From: Natrialba hulunbeirensis JCM 10989
GTDB taxonomy: Archaea > Halobacteriota > Halobacteria > Halobacteriales > Natrialbaceae
Assembly (NCBI RefSeq): GCF_000337575.1
Contig: NZ_AOIM01000013.1
Span: 62,001-126,000, forward strand
Length of the DNA: 64,000 nt
Direction of reading: 5' to 3'
Positions 1 through 8,276 of the stretch are shown piece by piece. A model generated the notes under the pieces. It worked only from the letters and a program-made list of their open reading frames with translations, had not been told where the DNA came from and searched no databases. The stretch's first letter is position 1. Each line of letters starts with the position of its first letter. The translations under genes and the position numbers were made by a program.

Positions 1-1604
1 TCGATGGCGGCCTGGACGGCGCTCCCCCAGAGGTCGAGGCGGCGTGGGTTAGCATTGACCTCGAGTGCAGTGTTGTGCTCGGCGGCAGCCGCACCGAGCG
101 CGCTCGCGTCGAAGTCGAGACCGGAGCGCTCGTTCAGCATGCGGCCGCTGGGGTGGCCGAGAACGTCGATGGCTGGATTTTCGACGGCGGTGATGAGCCG
201 GTCGGTCGCTCGTTCGGCGTCCTGGTCGAGCGCGCTGTGGGTCGAGGCGACGATAACATCGAGTGCGTCGATGACCTCCTCGGAGAGGCCGATCTCACCT
301 TCGGCGTCGACGTTTGCCTCGATGCCGGCGAAGACGGTGATCTCGCTCTCGTCGTCGACCGCGCGGATTGCCTCGACCTGCTCCAGAATTTCGGCGTCCG
401 AGAGCCCCATGCCGCCGACGATGCCGGGCCCCTCTGCGTGGTCGGCGATACCAAAGTAGTCGTAGCCCCGGTCCTCGGCGGCCGCCACCATCGCCTTGAT
501 CGAGGTGTTGCCGTCGGACCACTCGGTGTGGCTGTGGAGGTCGCCGCGGATGTCCTCGCGCGTGAGCAGGTCCGGCAGGGCGTCGTTCTCGGCGGCCGTG
601 ATCTCGCCGCGGTCGGTCCGCAGCTCCGGCGGAATCCACGGCAGCCCGAGTGCGTTGTACATTCCCCCCTCGGTCTCGCCGGCGATGCGTTCGCCGACGC
701 GCTGGCCCTCGTCTCCGTCTTCGAGGTCGCTGACGTCGAAGACGCCGTACTCGTTGACCTTCAGGTCGCGGTCGATCGCGTAGTTACGGAGCCGGACGTT
801 GTGGTCCTTGCTTCCCGTAAAGTACTGCAGCGCGGAGCCGAACTCGTCGGGGACGACCACGCGGAGGTCGACGCGACTCTCGCCGATTCGCACGCTCGCC
901 TTCGCTGGGCCGGACTCGATTTCGCTGTCGACCGAGTCCCAGCCGACGAACTGCTCAATGACGGTTTCGTTCTCGTTCGTCGCGACGAGTACGTCCACGT
1001 CGCCGATGGTCTCGCGCCAGCGCCGGATCGAGCCCGCCACCTCGCAGCGCTCGACGACGTCGAGCGACTCGAGAAAGGCGAGCACGTCGTCGGCGAGCGG
1101 GCGGGCCTCGCCGAGCAACTGCCGCTGGCCGACCTCGCGTGCGAACTCGATGTTGTCGCGGATGTTTTCCTCCGTCTTCGGACCGAAGCCCTTGACCGCC
1201 TGAATCTCGCCGGCCTCGGCGGCGTCCTCGAGATCGTCCAGCGTTTCGATCCCCAGTTCGCGGTACAGTTTGCCGGCCGTCTTGGGGCCGACGCCCTCGA
1301 TTCGGGTGATGTCCGCGATGTCGATCGGGAGTTCGGCTTTGAGTTCCTCCAGTTCCTCGATCTCGCCGGTCTCGACGTACTCGACGATCTTTGCGGAAAT
1401 CGCGTCGCCGACGCCGTCGATTTCGTCGAGAATCTCCTCGTCGCCGTCTGCAACCCGGTCACCGATCGGAACGGGATGGGCACGAATGTTCTCAGCCGCA
1501 CGGCGATACGCGCGGGGTTTGTACTCCACGTCGTCGGCCTCGAGCAAGTCGGCGAACTCCTCGAAGCGGCCGGCGAGTTCGGCGTTGGTCGCCACCGTGA
1601 TCAC
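1..1604 (-). CDS. polX: DNA polymerase X family / PHP domain protein (3' end outside window)
   Basis: Translation of the minus strand gives a polymerase beta-like protein. Helix-hairpin-helix segments (residues about 50-130) are followed by a nucleotidyltransferase core with GDVDVLVAT (about residue 200) and a downstream VDLRVV acidic strand. A C-terminal PHP domain begins near residue 350 with DLHSHTEWSDG and later HADHAEGPG-like metal ligands. PolX enzymes fill short gaps in base excision repair, and the PHP domain usually gives 3'-5' exonuclease activity. I chose GTG at 1604 because it overlaps the upstream stop by 4 bases (GTGA), suggesting translational coupling. GTG at 1595 is an alternative. 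About 534 codons are present; homologues run near 575-580 aa, so only the C-terminal tip is missing. Confidence 0.9.
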   Translation of the reverse strand, partial: MITVATNAELAGRFEEFADLLEADDVEYKPRAYRRAAENIRAHPVPIGDRVADGDEEILDEIDGVGDAISAKIVEYVETGEIEELEELKAELPIDIADITRIEGVGPKTAGKLYRELGIETLDDLEDAAEAGEIQAVKGFGPKTEENIRDNIEFAREVGQRQLLGEARPLADDVLAFLESLDVVERCEVAGSIRRWRETIGDVDVLVATNENETVIEQFVGWDSVDSEIESGPAKASVRIGESRVDLRVVVPDEFGSALQYFTGSKDHNVRLRNYAIDRDLKVNEYGVFDVSDLEDGDEGQRVGERIAGETEGGMYNALGLPWIPPELRTDRGEITAAENDALPDLLTREDIRGDLHSHTEWSDGNTSIKAMVAAAEDRGYDYFGIADHAEGPGIVGGMGLSDAEILEQVEAIRAVDDESEITVFAGIEANVDAEGEIGLSEEVIDALDVIVASTHSALDQDAERATDRLITAVENPAIDVLGHPSGRMLNERSGLDFDASALGAAAAEHNTALEVNANPRRLDLWGSAVQAAI

Positions 1605-2068
1605 CGCCCCCGCCGTGCGCTCTGGTCGTCGTCGCGGCCGAGCGCCTGTTTGAGGAACGACATCCAGCGCTTGGTGTCGGCAGCCTGCTTGACCTGCTGT
1701 TCGCGCTCTATGTCTGTTGGGCCGAGGTTCTCGAGTGCGTTCAGCGCGCGGTCGATCCCGATGATGCTCTGGGCGAGTTCGTCGCCCTTCGTGTGAGAGA
1801 TGTCGCCCTCCTCGATCCGTTCGAGGCGTTCGACGCGCTCTCGTCTGAGGTTTCGTTTCGCCTGCTCGACGCGGTCGCGCTCGCCTGGGGGTACCGTCTC
1901 GCGGCGTTTGATCTCGAAGACGAAGGTGCGAAGGTCGAGCTCCTCGCCTTGCACCGTGATCGTCTCGGGGATGTCCGCGCCGACGGTCGCACCCTCGCGC
2001 TCGACGCGCTCGAGCAGTTGCTTTCGCTCGAACTCTTGCACGTCTCTGTGTTGGGGACTGAGGGCCAA
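1601..2068 (-). CDS. DUF5788 family protein
   Basis: This 155-residue, highly charged, mostly helical protein matches the haloarchaeal DUF5788 family from memory. Landmarks are ETITVQGEELDLRTFVFEIKR (residues about 35-55) followed by basic helices and a basic C-terminus. No catalytic motif is visible, and no membrane segment or signal peptide. It overlaps the polX start by 4 bases, so the two are probably one transcript and a role near DNA repair is possible, but that is inferred from position only. Confidence 0.7.
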   Translation of the reverse strand: MALSPQHRDVQEFERKQLLERVEREGATVGADIPETITVQGEELDLRTFVFEIKRRETVPPGERDRVEQAKRNLRRERVERLERIEEGDISHTKGDELAQSIIGIDRALNALENLGPTDIEREQQVKQAADTKRWMSFLKQALGRDDDQSARRGR

Positions 2069-2123
2069 AAGTGTACACCGTCGATCTCGCTATCGAACTG
2101 CCGTCGAACCACCATCGGCCCGG

Positions 2124-3524
2124 TCAGCGGTCGAAACCGATCCGGGACATCTCACCCCAGCTCGTCTCGCCGCGGAGGTACTGGACGAACGCAACCCAGG
2201 TGACGAACGACTTCCACTGGCGGAACGGCACGTGCTCGAGGATGCCGTAGAGCAACAAGAGTGAGATATCTCTCGGATTCCTGTATCGCCGGAAGCTCAC
2301 GACTTCGTTGAGCACGGAGAGCCACGAGAGCAGTGTCCCGATGCCGACCGCGATGCCGAGGAAGACCACGAAGAAGGGCACGTTCAGGTAGCCGAGGAGA
2401 AACGCGGCCGGAACAATGACGTATCCCAGTCCCTCGATGAGCGGGCCGAGCGCCTCCACAAAGAGGAAGAAGGGGAGCGCAAACAGGCCAACCATTCCGT
2501 ACTTCGGATTGCCGACCATCCGCCGGTGCACCCAGAGCGTCTCGAGCATCCCCTTGAACCAGCGACCGCGCTGGCGGGCGAGGACGGCCCGGCGCTCGGG
2601 TACCTCCGTCCAGACGACCGGGTACGGAACGAACGTAATTCGGTGCTGTTCGTCCGACACGTGCTTCTGGAGCCTGACGATCAGCTCCATGTCCTCGGTG
2701 ATCGTCTCCGTCGAGTAACCACCGACCTCGCGGACCGCACTCGTTCTGAACAGGCCGAACGCGCCGGAGATGATGAGCAGACTGCCGAGGCCACTTAGCC
2801 CAATCCGTCCGGAGAGAAACGCGCGGAGGTACTCGACGGTCTGGAGATTCGCAAGGTGGCTTCGTGAGAGTCCGACATCGGTAATGACACCGCGCGTAAT
2901 CGAACAGCCGTTTGCGACCCGAACCGCACCGCCGGAGGCGATCATCCGCTCGGGATCGCGCAGAAACGGCTGGACGACCTCGAGAAGGGCGTTCCGTTCG
3001 ATAATGCTGTCCGCGTCGATTGCACAGAATAGCGGCTGATCCGTGAAGAACACACCTGCGTTGAGCGCGTCCGCTTTCCCCCCGTTGTCCTTGTCGATGA
3101 CGACGAGATCGACGCGCGAGGACTGGTACACCTCGTGCACCGTCTCACATGGCAGATCGAACGGCACGTCCTCACCGACTGGTTCGAGGTCGAACGTCGA
3201 CACGAGGCGCTCGAGTGTCTCGTCTCGTGAGCCGTCGTTGACGACGACGATTTCGTGGTTGCTATACTCAAGATTGAGTAGCGATTGGACGGTGTCGACG
3301 ATGGTGACGGCTTCGTTGTACGCCGGGACGATGACCGCGATACCCGGCAGGAACGGCGAGTTGTAGGGCTGGTACACGGGTTCGAGCAGCCAGTCGCGGA
3401 TCCCGCGCTGGAGAGTGACGATTGAGACCAAGTGGACGAACAGGTAGCTGCCGTTGACCAGCGCGAAGTACGCGAGGAAGAACCAGCTAATGAGCCAGGC
3501 GATGGCCTCGATCGCTACGTCCAT
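2124..3524 (-). CDS. processive family 2 glycosyltransferase, membrane-bound
   Basis: The 466-residue protein has an N-terminal membrane helix, a GT-A domain and several C-terminal helices, the PgaC / hyaluronan-synthase / cellulose-synthase layout. Motifs are IAVIVPAYNEA, the nucleotide-sugar VVNDGS, the DxD in AIDADS, the acceptor acid in TEDMEL, and QRGRW, the QxxRW signature of processive beta-glycan synthases. It likely polymerises an exopolysaccharide at the cytoplasmic membrane; the sugar cannot be read from sequence. It is the last gene of a four-gene operon and its start overlaps the end of the HEAT-type gene by 10 bases. Confidence 0.88.
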   Translation of the reverse strand: MDVAIEAIAWLISWFFLAYFALVNGSYLFVHLVSIVTLQRGIRDWLLEPVYQPYNSPFLPGIAVIVPAYNEAVTIVDTVQSLLNLEYSNHEIVVVNDGSRDETLERLVSTFDLEPVGEDVPFDLPCETVHEVYQSSRVDLVVIDKDNGGKADALNAGVFFTDQPLFCAIDADSIIERNALLEVVQPFLRDPERMIASGGAVRVANGCSITRGVITDVGLSRSHLANLQTVEYLRAFLSGRIGLSGLGSLLIISGAFGLFRTSAVREVGGYSTETITEDMELIVRLQKHVSDEQHRITFVPYPVVWTEVPERRAVLARQRGRWFKGMLETLWVHRRMVGNPKYGMVGLFALPFFLFVEALGPLIEGLGYVIVPAAFLLGYLNVPFFVVFLGIAVGIGTLLSWLSVLNEVVSFRRYRNPRDISLLLLYGILEHVPFRQWKSFVTWVAFVQYLRGETSWGEMSRIGFDR

Positions 3525-4591
3525 CCGGTCGTCACCCGCCGCGGTGCGGCGTGTTCGGCACGAACCCAGTCAATGGTGCGGACGACGTTGTCGTCAGTGG
3601 CCGCAGGCAGTGGCGTCCCGGAGCGATCCAGAAGACGCGCGGCGGCGAGCCGCGAGCGTTCGTCCGGATCCGACGCAACACCGTACTGAAGCCAGTCGAG
3701 TGACTCCGAGTCTCCCCAGCGACTGAGCAGGTCGTACGCCGCCGTTCGTACCTGCGGCTCCGGATCGGTGAGCGCCTGTTCGACGTCGATTCGGTCGCGC
3801 AGCCGCCAGCGCCAGCCGTGCTGTCCGAGGGCGATCAGCGTCGCCGCCCGAACGCGCGGCGAATCGTGCTCTAAGAGCCCCAACAGCCACTCGAACTGCG
3901 CAAGTTCCTGCGTCGACTGACAGTAGCCAAGCGTCGTCAGCGCCTGTACCAACAGCCCTTCGTCCCACCAGACGCCGTCCGTGGCAGTCAGCGTCAACAG
4001 CGGCGTCGCGTCGGTGCTGTTGAGCTGGTATAGTGTGTCCAGTCCGAACGTCGACAGCCGGTCCTCACCCGACCAGCAGAGCAACGCCGTCCCGTTCTGG
4101 CTCGCCTCCGGCACGTCGCTGACGGCGAGCAACCGCGCCGCTGCCGCCCGTGTTTCGGGGTGTGACGTGCTCGTCACTCGCAGCCGCTCGACCGACACCG
4201 GGCACTCGAGTATCGTGAGCCAGACGAGTCCACGAAGTCGGTTAAACAGCAGCGGATTGCCAAGCAACGAGCGGGCGTGATCGATGAGTCCAACATCCTC
4301 TGCAAACTGAACGAGCTGTGCCCGTTCACGTCCACGAACACGACGTAGGTAGCTCGCGACCACCTCGCGGGCAACGTAGCGTTCGATCAGCGACAGATCC
4401 TGATACCAGTCGTTCCACTCCGGGTCGTCCCGGTCGAGACGTGCCAGTATCGCCGGTGCGATTTCAGTGCGAGCAGCCGTCCGCCTGCGATCGAGCCAGA
4501 AGAGAAACACCGACAGTGAGAGTGTGAAGATTCCGACGAACACCGTCACTACCACGATACCGACGAACACCGTCCAGAGAAGTCCGTTCAT
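3515..4591 (-). CDS. membrane-anchored HEAT-repeat-like protein
   Basis: This 358-residue protein has one strong N-terminal membrane helix (residues about 5-32, ending in positive charges) and a cytoplasmic helical-repeat region. Clear HEAT-like pairs occur in the C-terminal half, for example SPRVRAATLIALGQHGW and EPQVRTAAYDLLSRWGD. HEAT solenoids bind partner proteins and have no catalysis, so this is probably a scaffold for the adjacent glycosyltransferase. It starts 17 bases after the receiver gene and overlaps the glycosyltransferase start by 10 bases, so co-expression is very likely. Confidence 0.78.
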   Translation of the reverse strand: MNGLLWTVFVGIVVVTVFVGIFTLSLSVFLFWLDRRRTAARTEIAPAILARLDRDDPEWNDWYQDLSLIERYVAREVVASYLRRVRGRERAQLVQFAEDVGLIDHARSLLGNPLLFNRLRGLVWLTILECPVSVERLRVTSTSHPETRAAAARLLAVSDVPEASQNGTALLCWSGEDRLSTFGLDTLYQLNSTDATPLLTLTATDGVWWDEGLLVQALTTLGYCQSTQELAQFEWLLGLLEHDSPRVRAATLIALGQHGWRWRLRDRIDVEQALTDPEPQVRTAAYDLLSRWGDSESLDWLQYGVASDPDERSRLAAARLLDRSGTPLPAATDDNVVRTIDWVRAEHAAPRRVTTGWT

Positions 4592-4608
4592 CGTGTGGAC
4601 ATTGCGTG

Positions 4609-4974
4609 TTACTCGAGTACTCGTCGAAGCCGAGCAACGATTTCAGAGGGGCTGAACGGTTTCGTGACGTAGTCGTCAGCACCGAGGTCGAAGCCGGTCA
4701 AGACGTCTTGTTCCAGGCCGCGACCGGAGACGATGATGACGGCGGGTTCCGGGTCGAACTCGTACTCACGGAGTCGTCTGAGGACGTCGAAGCCGTCCAT
4801 GCCGGGCATCATCACGTCGAGTAGCAGGGCGTCCGGTGGCTCGTCGGCATCTGTAAGGTATTCCCAGCACTCCTCGCCGTTCTGGAAGGAGACCACATCG
4901 TAGCCCGCAGTTTCGAGCCGGTACACGAGCATCTCGTTGACGTGTTCGTCGTCTTCGGCGACCAGTACTTGCAT
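4609..4974 (-). CDS. single-domain response regulator receiver
   Basis: A 121-residue stand-alone CheY-like receiver with all canonical residues: acidic pocket in VLVAEDDEH, phospho-acceptor Asp in LLLDVMMPGMDG, Thr/Ser in IIVSGRG, and Lys in YVTKPFSP. There is no output domain, so it must signal by protein contact, plausibly to the HEAT-type protein or glycosyltransferase encoded next. Its ATG shares a base with the stop of the upstream pseudo-kinase gene (TGATG), indicating translational coupling. Confidence 0.9.
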   Translation of the reverse strand: MQVLVAEDDEHVNEMLVYRLETAGYDVVSFQNGEECWEYLTDADEPPDALLLDVMMPGMDGFDVLRRLREYEFDPEPAVIIVSGRGLEQDVLTGFDLGADDYVTKPFSPSEIVARLRRVLE

Positions 4975-6164
4975 CAGTCATCACCCCCGGGCAGCCAGCA
5001 GCGGAGTTCGGCTGCGAACTCGGCAGCGGTGATAGGTTTGTGTGCGAAGAGGTCCGAACCACAGGTTGGCTCCCACTCCTGATCCGATATGGGGAACTCG
5101 GCGACTGCGACGATCGGAATCGGGCGCTGTGGCGCGTCAGCGGGCGACCGGAACCGCGAGAGTGTGAGCGGGTCATACCGATCGAAGACGTCCGGTCCGA
5201 GGAAGAGACACGAGTCACCGCTGGGATCGAGTTCTGGCAGTGTCGCTGTCGTCTGGCGCTGGACAGTGTACGATTGGCCTGCGAGCGAGGACGCAAGCGG
5301 TTCCGTGCCGTCACCGGCGATGTGGACCGTCGAAATCGATGGTGCGTCAGGCGTGTGTACTAGCTCGTCCGCTAACAGGTCGGCCACGGTGGATTGACTC
5401 GCGTCCGGGTCGAGAACCCCGTCAATCCCGAGCAGTGGACCGGTGACTCTGACAGTGTCACCGGCCGCTCCACCGGCTTGCGTTCCCTCCGCTTCGATTG
5501 CTACCGGATCGACAGTCGACACAAGCGTTACCGACTGCCGCTGCTCCGTCGGCCCTGTGATCTCTCCGAGCCAGTCGATAGTCTCCGGTGTCGGAAATCC
5601 GCAGTCGACGACGAGATGGTGTGGGTCATCCAGTGTCTCACTCTCGTCATCGGCCCCATCTGTTACCGCCTCAGTCCCAACCGCCCCAACCTCAACCGTC
5701 ACTGCCTCGTGGCCTGCCAACTCGAGTTGCTCTGCGACGAGGTCCGCAAAGGTTTCGCTCTGGAGTGCCAGCACGATTGGATCGAACGCATCGGGGTCAG
5801 CCAGGGTCGACTCGTCACTCCCAGTCGAGTCGGGGAGCTGGTCGGCGCGGTCAATGGCGTCCTCGATGTCGTTCGTCTCGAACGTGTGCGCCGTGAGCGC
5901 GGTCAGCTCGCCGGTGTTTGCGACAATCTCTTCGAGTGCCTCGCGCTGGTCGGAGGAGAGTGAGCCAAAGGCCTCCTCGAGGAGGAGTTCCGAGTTGCCG
6001 TAGACGACGGCTAGATGGCGTCGGAACTCGTAGCCGAGTGTCGCGAACTCGTCTCTGGCACCGGTTTCGGTGGGGGTTGTGTTCTGGGTGGTATCCGTCT
6101 TCTCGTCAGCGCCCTTCTTACCTGTCCCAGGCTGAGAAGCGGATCCAGGCCCCATATCAGTCAT
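4974..6164 (-). CDS. degenerate histidine-kinase-like protein with receiver-like segments
   Basis: The 396-residue product has a low-complexity N-terminus, then a HisKA-like dimerisation helix pair (residues about 40-95). Aligning GYEFRRHLAVVYGNSELL with the usual SHELRTPLTSIRGYAELL puts Tyr45 where the phospho-His should be. No N, G1, F or G2 box of the ATPase domain is visible. The rest resembles two decayed receiver folds (LVVDCGFPTPETIDWL; final FAHKPITAAEF in the position of a receiver Lys loop). It may be a phosphorylation-dead adaptor for the coupled receiver. Start ATG 6164 was chosen over a longer in-frame start at 6341 because the extension lacks domain-like sequence and would abut the divergent rhomboid gene. 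Confidence 0.65.
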   Translation of the reverse strand: MTDMGPGSASQPGTGKKGADEKTDTTQNTTPTETGARDEFATLGYEFRRHLAVVYGNSELLLEEAFGSLSSDQREALEEIVANTGELTALTAHTFETNDIEDAIDRADQLPDSTGSDESTLADPDAFDPIVLALQSETFADLVAEQLELAGHEAVTVEVGAVGTEAVTDGADDESETLDDPHHLVVDCGFPTPETIDWLGEITGPTEQRQSVTLVSTVDPVAIEAEGTQAGGAAGDTVRVTGPLLGIDGVLDPDASQSTVADLLADELVHTPDAPSISTVHIAGDGTEPLASSLAGQSYTVQRQTTATLPELDPSGDSCLFLGPDVFDRYDPLTLSRFRSPADAPQRPIPIVAVAEFPISDQEWEPTCGSDLFAHKPITAAEFAAELRCWLPGGDD

Positions 6165-6340
6165 AGAGACGACAGAGTGCACAACATGTACGGGTATAAA
6201 TCCATGTGCAGTCATGAGTGAATGAACATCACAACAAGTGATAGAGCCGCCAAACTGGCGGTTAGTCGCGATAACTGACGATGCGCGGTCGATGAGCGGA
6301 ACCCCAAACCCCTTAGCGACGCCGCACATACCCCCCGGCA

Positions 6341-7294
6341 ATGGCCAAGTGCGACGTGTGTCGGAAGGACGAAAGCATGCCGTACAACTGTCGGCACTGC
6401 GGGGGGACCTACTGTGCCGACCATCGGCTGCCGGAGAACCACGACTGCTCCGGACTCCAAAACTGGAACGATCCGGGCGGTGTCTTCGATAGCGGTTTCG
6501 ACGAGAGTGTCAACGGCGGGAGCGGTGCCAGTACGTCGAAAACGGCGAGCATCGCCGACAAGGTGCCGATAGACACCGGCCCCGGTGGGCCGCTCGCATA
6601 CTTCCGTGGGAACATGACCTACACGGTCCTCGCGTTGATGGGGATCACGTTCCTCGCGCAGTTGCTCGTCGGCACGTTCGGCTCTGCCAGCCTCTCTCGC
6701 TCGCTGTTCGTGTTGACGCCGCAGAATCCGGAGTACGTCTGGACCTGGGTAACCTCAATCTTCGCCCACGGCGACATCATCCACATCGCGTTCAACGCCA
6801 TCGTGATCTTCTTCTTCGGCCCGCTCGTCGAGCGCTACGTCGGGTCGCGAGACTTCCTCATCTTGTTCCTCGTCAGCGGCGCTGTCGCTGGCCTGAGCCA
6901 GGTGGCTATCCAAATATATCAGGGGCCAGTGCTGCCCGGAACCGGCGGCGTCCTCGGAGCCAGCGGTGCAGCCCTCGCGATCATGGGCGTGCTCACCATC
7001 CTGAACCCGAACCTCACCGTCTACCTCTACATGATCGTCCCCGTTCGACTCTGGATGCTCGCGGTGGGGACGGCGCTCATCAGCGTCGGCTTCATCGGCA
7101 CCGGCGCGGGCGGTGCCGGTGGCATCGCTCACGCCGCCCACCTCGTCGGCCTCGTCATCGGGCTGGCCTACGGCGCATACATCAAGCGAACGAAGAACGT
7201 CCGCACCGCGAACCAGTTCCAGCTCGGCGGCGGTGGCGGTGGTCCCGGTGGCCCTGGCGGCCCTGGTGGGCCTGGCGGTCGACGTCGCTTCTAA
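6341..7294 (+). CDS. rhomboid family intramembrane serine protease with AN1 zinc finger
   Basis: The 317-residue protein begins with an AN1-type zinc finger (CDVCRKDESMPYNCRHCGG, YCADHRLPENHDC; residues 4-40). A linker leads to a six-helix rhomboid domain. Rhomboid hallmarks are the HG-x-x-H-I-x-F-N segment (FAHGDIIHIAFNAI), the catalytic serine in GASGA, and the catalytic histidine in GIAHAAHLVG. It cleaves membrane proteins within or next to the bilayer; the finger may recruit substrate. The C-terminus is a Gly/Pro-rich tail. It is divergent from the pseudo-kinase operon. Confidence 0.92.
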   Translation: MAKCDVCRKDESMPYNCRHCGGTYCADHRLPENHDCSGLQNWNDPGGVFDSGFDESVNGGSGASTSKTASIADKVPIDTGPGGPLAYFRGNMTYTVLALMGITFLAQLLVGTFGSASLSRSLFVLTPQNPEYVWTWVTSIFAHGDIIHIAFNAIVIFFFGPLVERYVGSRDFLILFLVSGAVAGLSQVAIQIYQGPVLPGTGGVLGASGAALAIMGVLTILNPNLTVYLYMIVPVRLWMLAVGTALISVGFIGTGAGGAGGIAHAAHLVGLVIGLAYGAYIKRTKNVRTANQFQLGGGGGGPGGPGGPGGPGGRRRF

Positions 7295-7587
7295 CTCACA
7301 ACGCTCACTACGCTCACTACGCTCACCACGCATCTCCCAAAGCCAGTTCTCACACCGGAAATTTCTTCGACACACCGTTCAGCCTCCACCAGCCAACCCA
7401 ACGATTGCGTTATAGAACCCTTCTCACAGCGTTGGGTACACTACCCACTCGACCTAAATGAACTATCTTAACAATCCACAAGACCGTGGAGAAAACATAC
7501 TGGCTGGAAGCTCCACTCTATTGGACAATGTCCAGTCAATATGGGAGAATTGTTCAGCAGAAAGACAAGAAGGATGTGGGAATTTGC
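7295..7587. other. AT-rich intergenic segment, left part of islet
   Basis: The stretch from about 7430 to the lipoprotein gene is much richer in A+T than the surroundings. It contains short frames (one at 7458-7697) without family resemblance, typical archaeal start context or haloarchaeal codon bias. The 9-mer gcgttgggt at 7429-7437 has its reverse complement acccaacgc at 8236-8244, just beyond the lipoprotein gene. I see no transposase or tRNA remnant. Confidence 0.5.
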
Positions 7588-8163
7588 CTATATATCCTGG
7601 TCATCACGGTAGAGATCAAATTCGACAGCTATCGGTTCAGTTGTTCCAAAATACACAAAGCGATACCGTCCAGATGGAAGTGAGGGACAAACAGTGAGTA
7701 CGTCATTATCACCAACGAGTCCACTATCAGTCAATTCGAACGTCCATTCGTATACTGTCCCGGGTCGATGACGACGTTCGACATCTATGTAGTCCATGTT
7801 CCCTTCGATGACACCACGTGCTTCTTCCCATCCTGCATCTGTATGTACAAGAATATTATAGTGATCTCGAGTCGCGGTATATTCTGAAGTGAAAGATGTA
7901 TTTCTGAGAGTAATCTCGACAGTATCACCGTATCTAAAGGATGTATCATTCACGCGCAACGAGAACGATCCTGCATCACCTACTTCGCCTGTACCTCGAT
8001 TTGATAGTCTATCAAAATTGTTGTCGTCACAATCAAGAGATGATGGAACACTTTCCGGTTCACGACTCGGTGAGATCTCACCACTAGCCAATATTTGTAG
8101 GCAACCACTGAGACTAGCAATAGTAATACCAGTTGCACTCGCAAGATATTGCCGTCGATTCAT
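7588..8163 (-). CDS. putative Tat-exported lipoprotein, islet gene
   Basis: The 191-residue product starts with a twin-arginine-like signal (MNRRQYLASATG) and a lipobox LSGC at residues 17-20, so it should be a lipid-anchored extracellular protein. The mature part carries a beta-sandwich-like segment (FSLRVNDTSFRYGDTVEITLRN) resembling haloarchaeal secreted proteins of unknown function. Codon usage is AT-richer than all neighbours. A TATA element sits about 20-27 nt before the ATG, so the transcript is probably leaderless. No operon partner. Function unknown. Confidence 0.72.
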   Translation of the reverse strand: MNRRQYLASATGITIASLSGCLQILASGEISPSREPESVPSSLDCDDNNFDRLSNRGTGEVGDAGSFSLRVNDTSFRYGDTVEITLRNTSFTSEYTATRDHYNILVHTDAGWEEARGVIEGNMDYIDVERRHRPGTVYEWTFELTDSGLVGDNDVLTVCPSLPSGRYRFVYFGTTEPIAVEFDLYRDDQDI

Positions 8164-8180
8164 ACATGATAGGATGTTTC

Positions 8181-8190
8181 AAATTATAAA
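8181..8190 (-). promoter_or_regulatory. TATA element for the islet lipoprotein
   Basis: On the minus strand this reads tttataattt, ending 18 nt before ATG 8163. The spacing fits an archaeal TATA box and a leaderless or nearly leaderless transcript. Confidence 0.5.
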
Positions 8191-8276
8191 CCCTTTATCC
8201 CATGTTGGGATATATGTGGCTGTGAAAGCAGCTTGACCCAACGCCTATTTTCCTCCGGCCGTACCACCCCGTATCA

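Noticed and set aside
75-1796. A 573-codon plus-strand frame over the first two genes
   Set aside because: It is the mirror of the PolX and DUF5788 genes on the minus strand, which have clear family motifs.
7458-7697. Small AT-rich gene in the islet
   Set aside because: It overlaps the lipoprotein gene on the other strand and has no haloarchaeal composition or start context.
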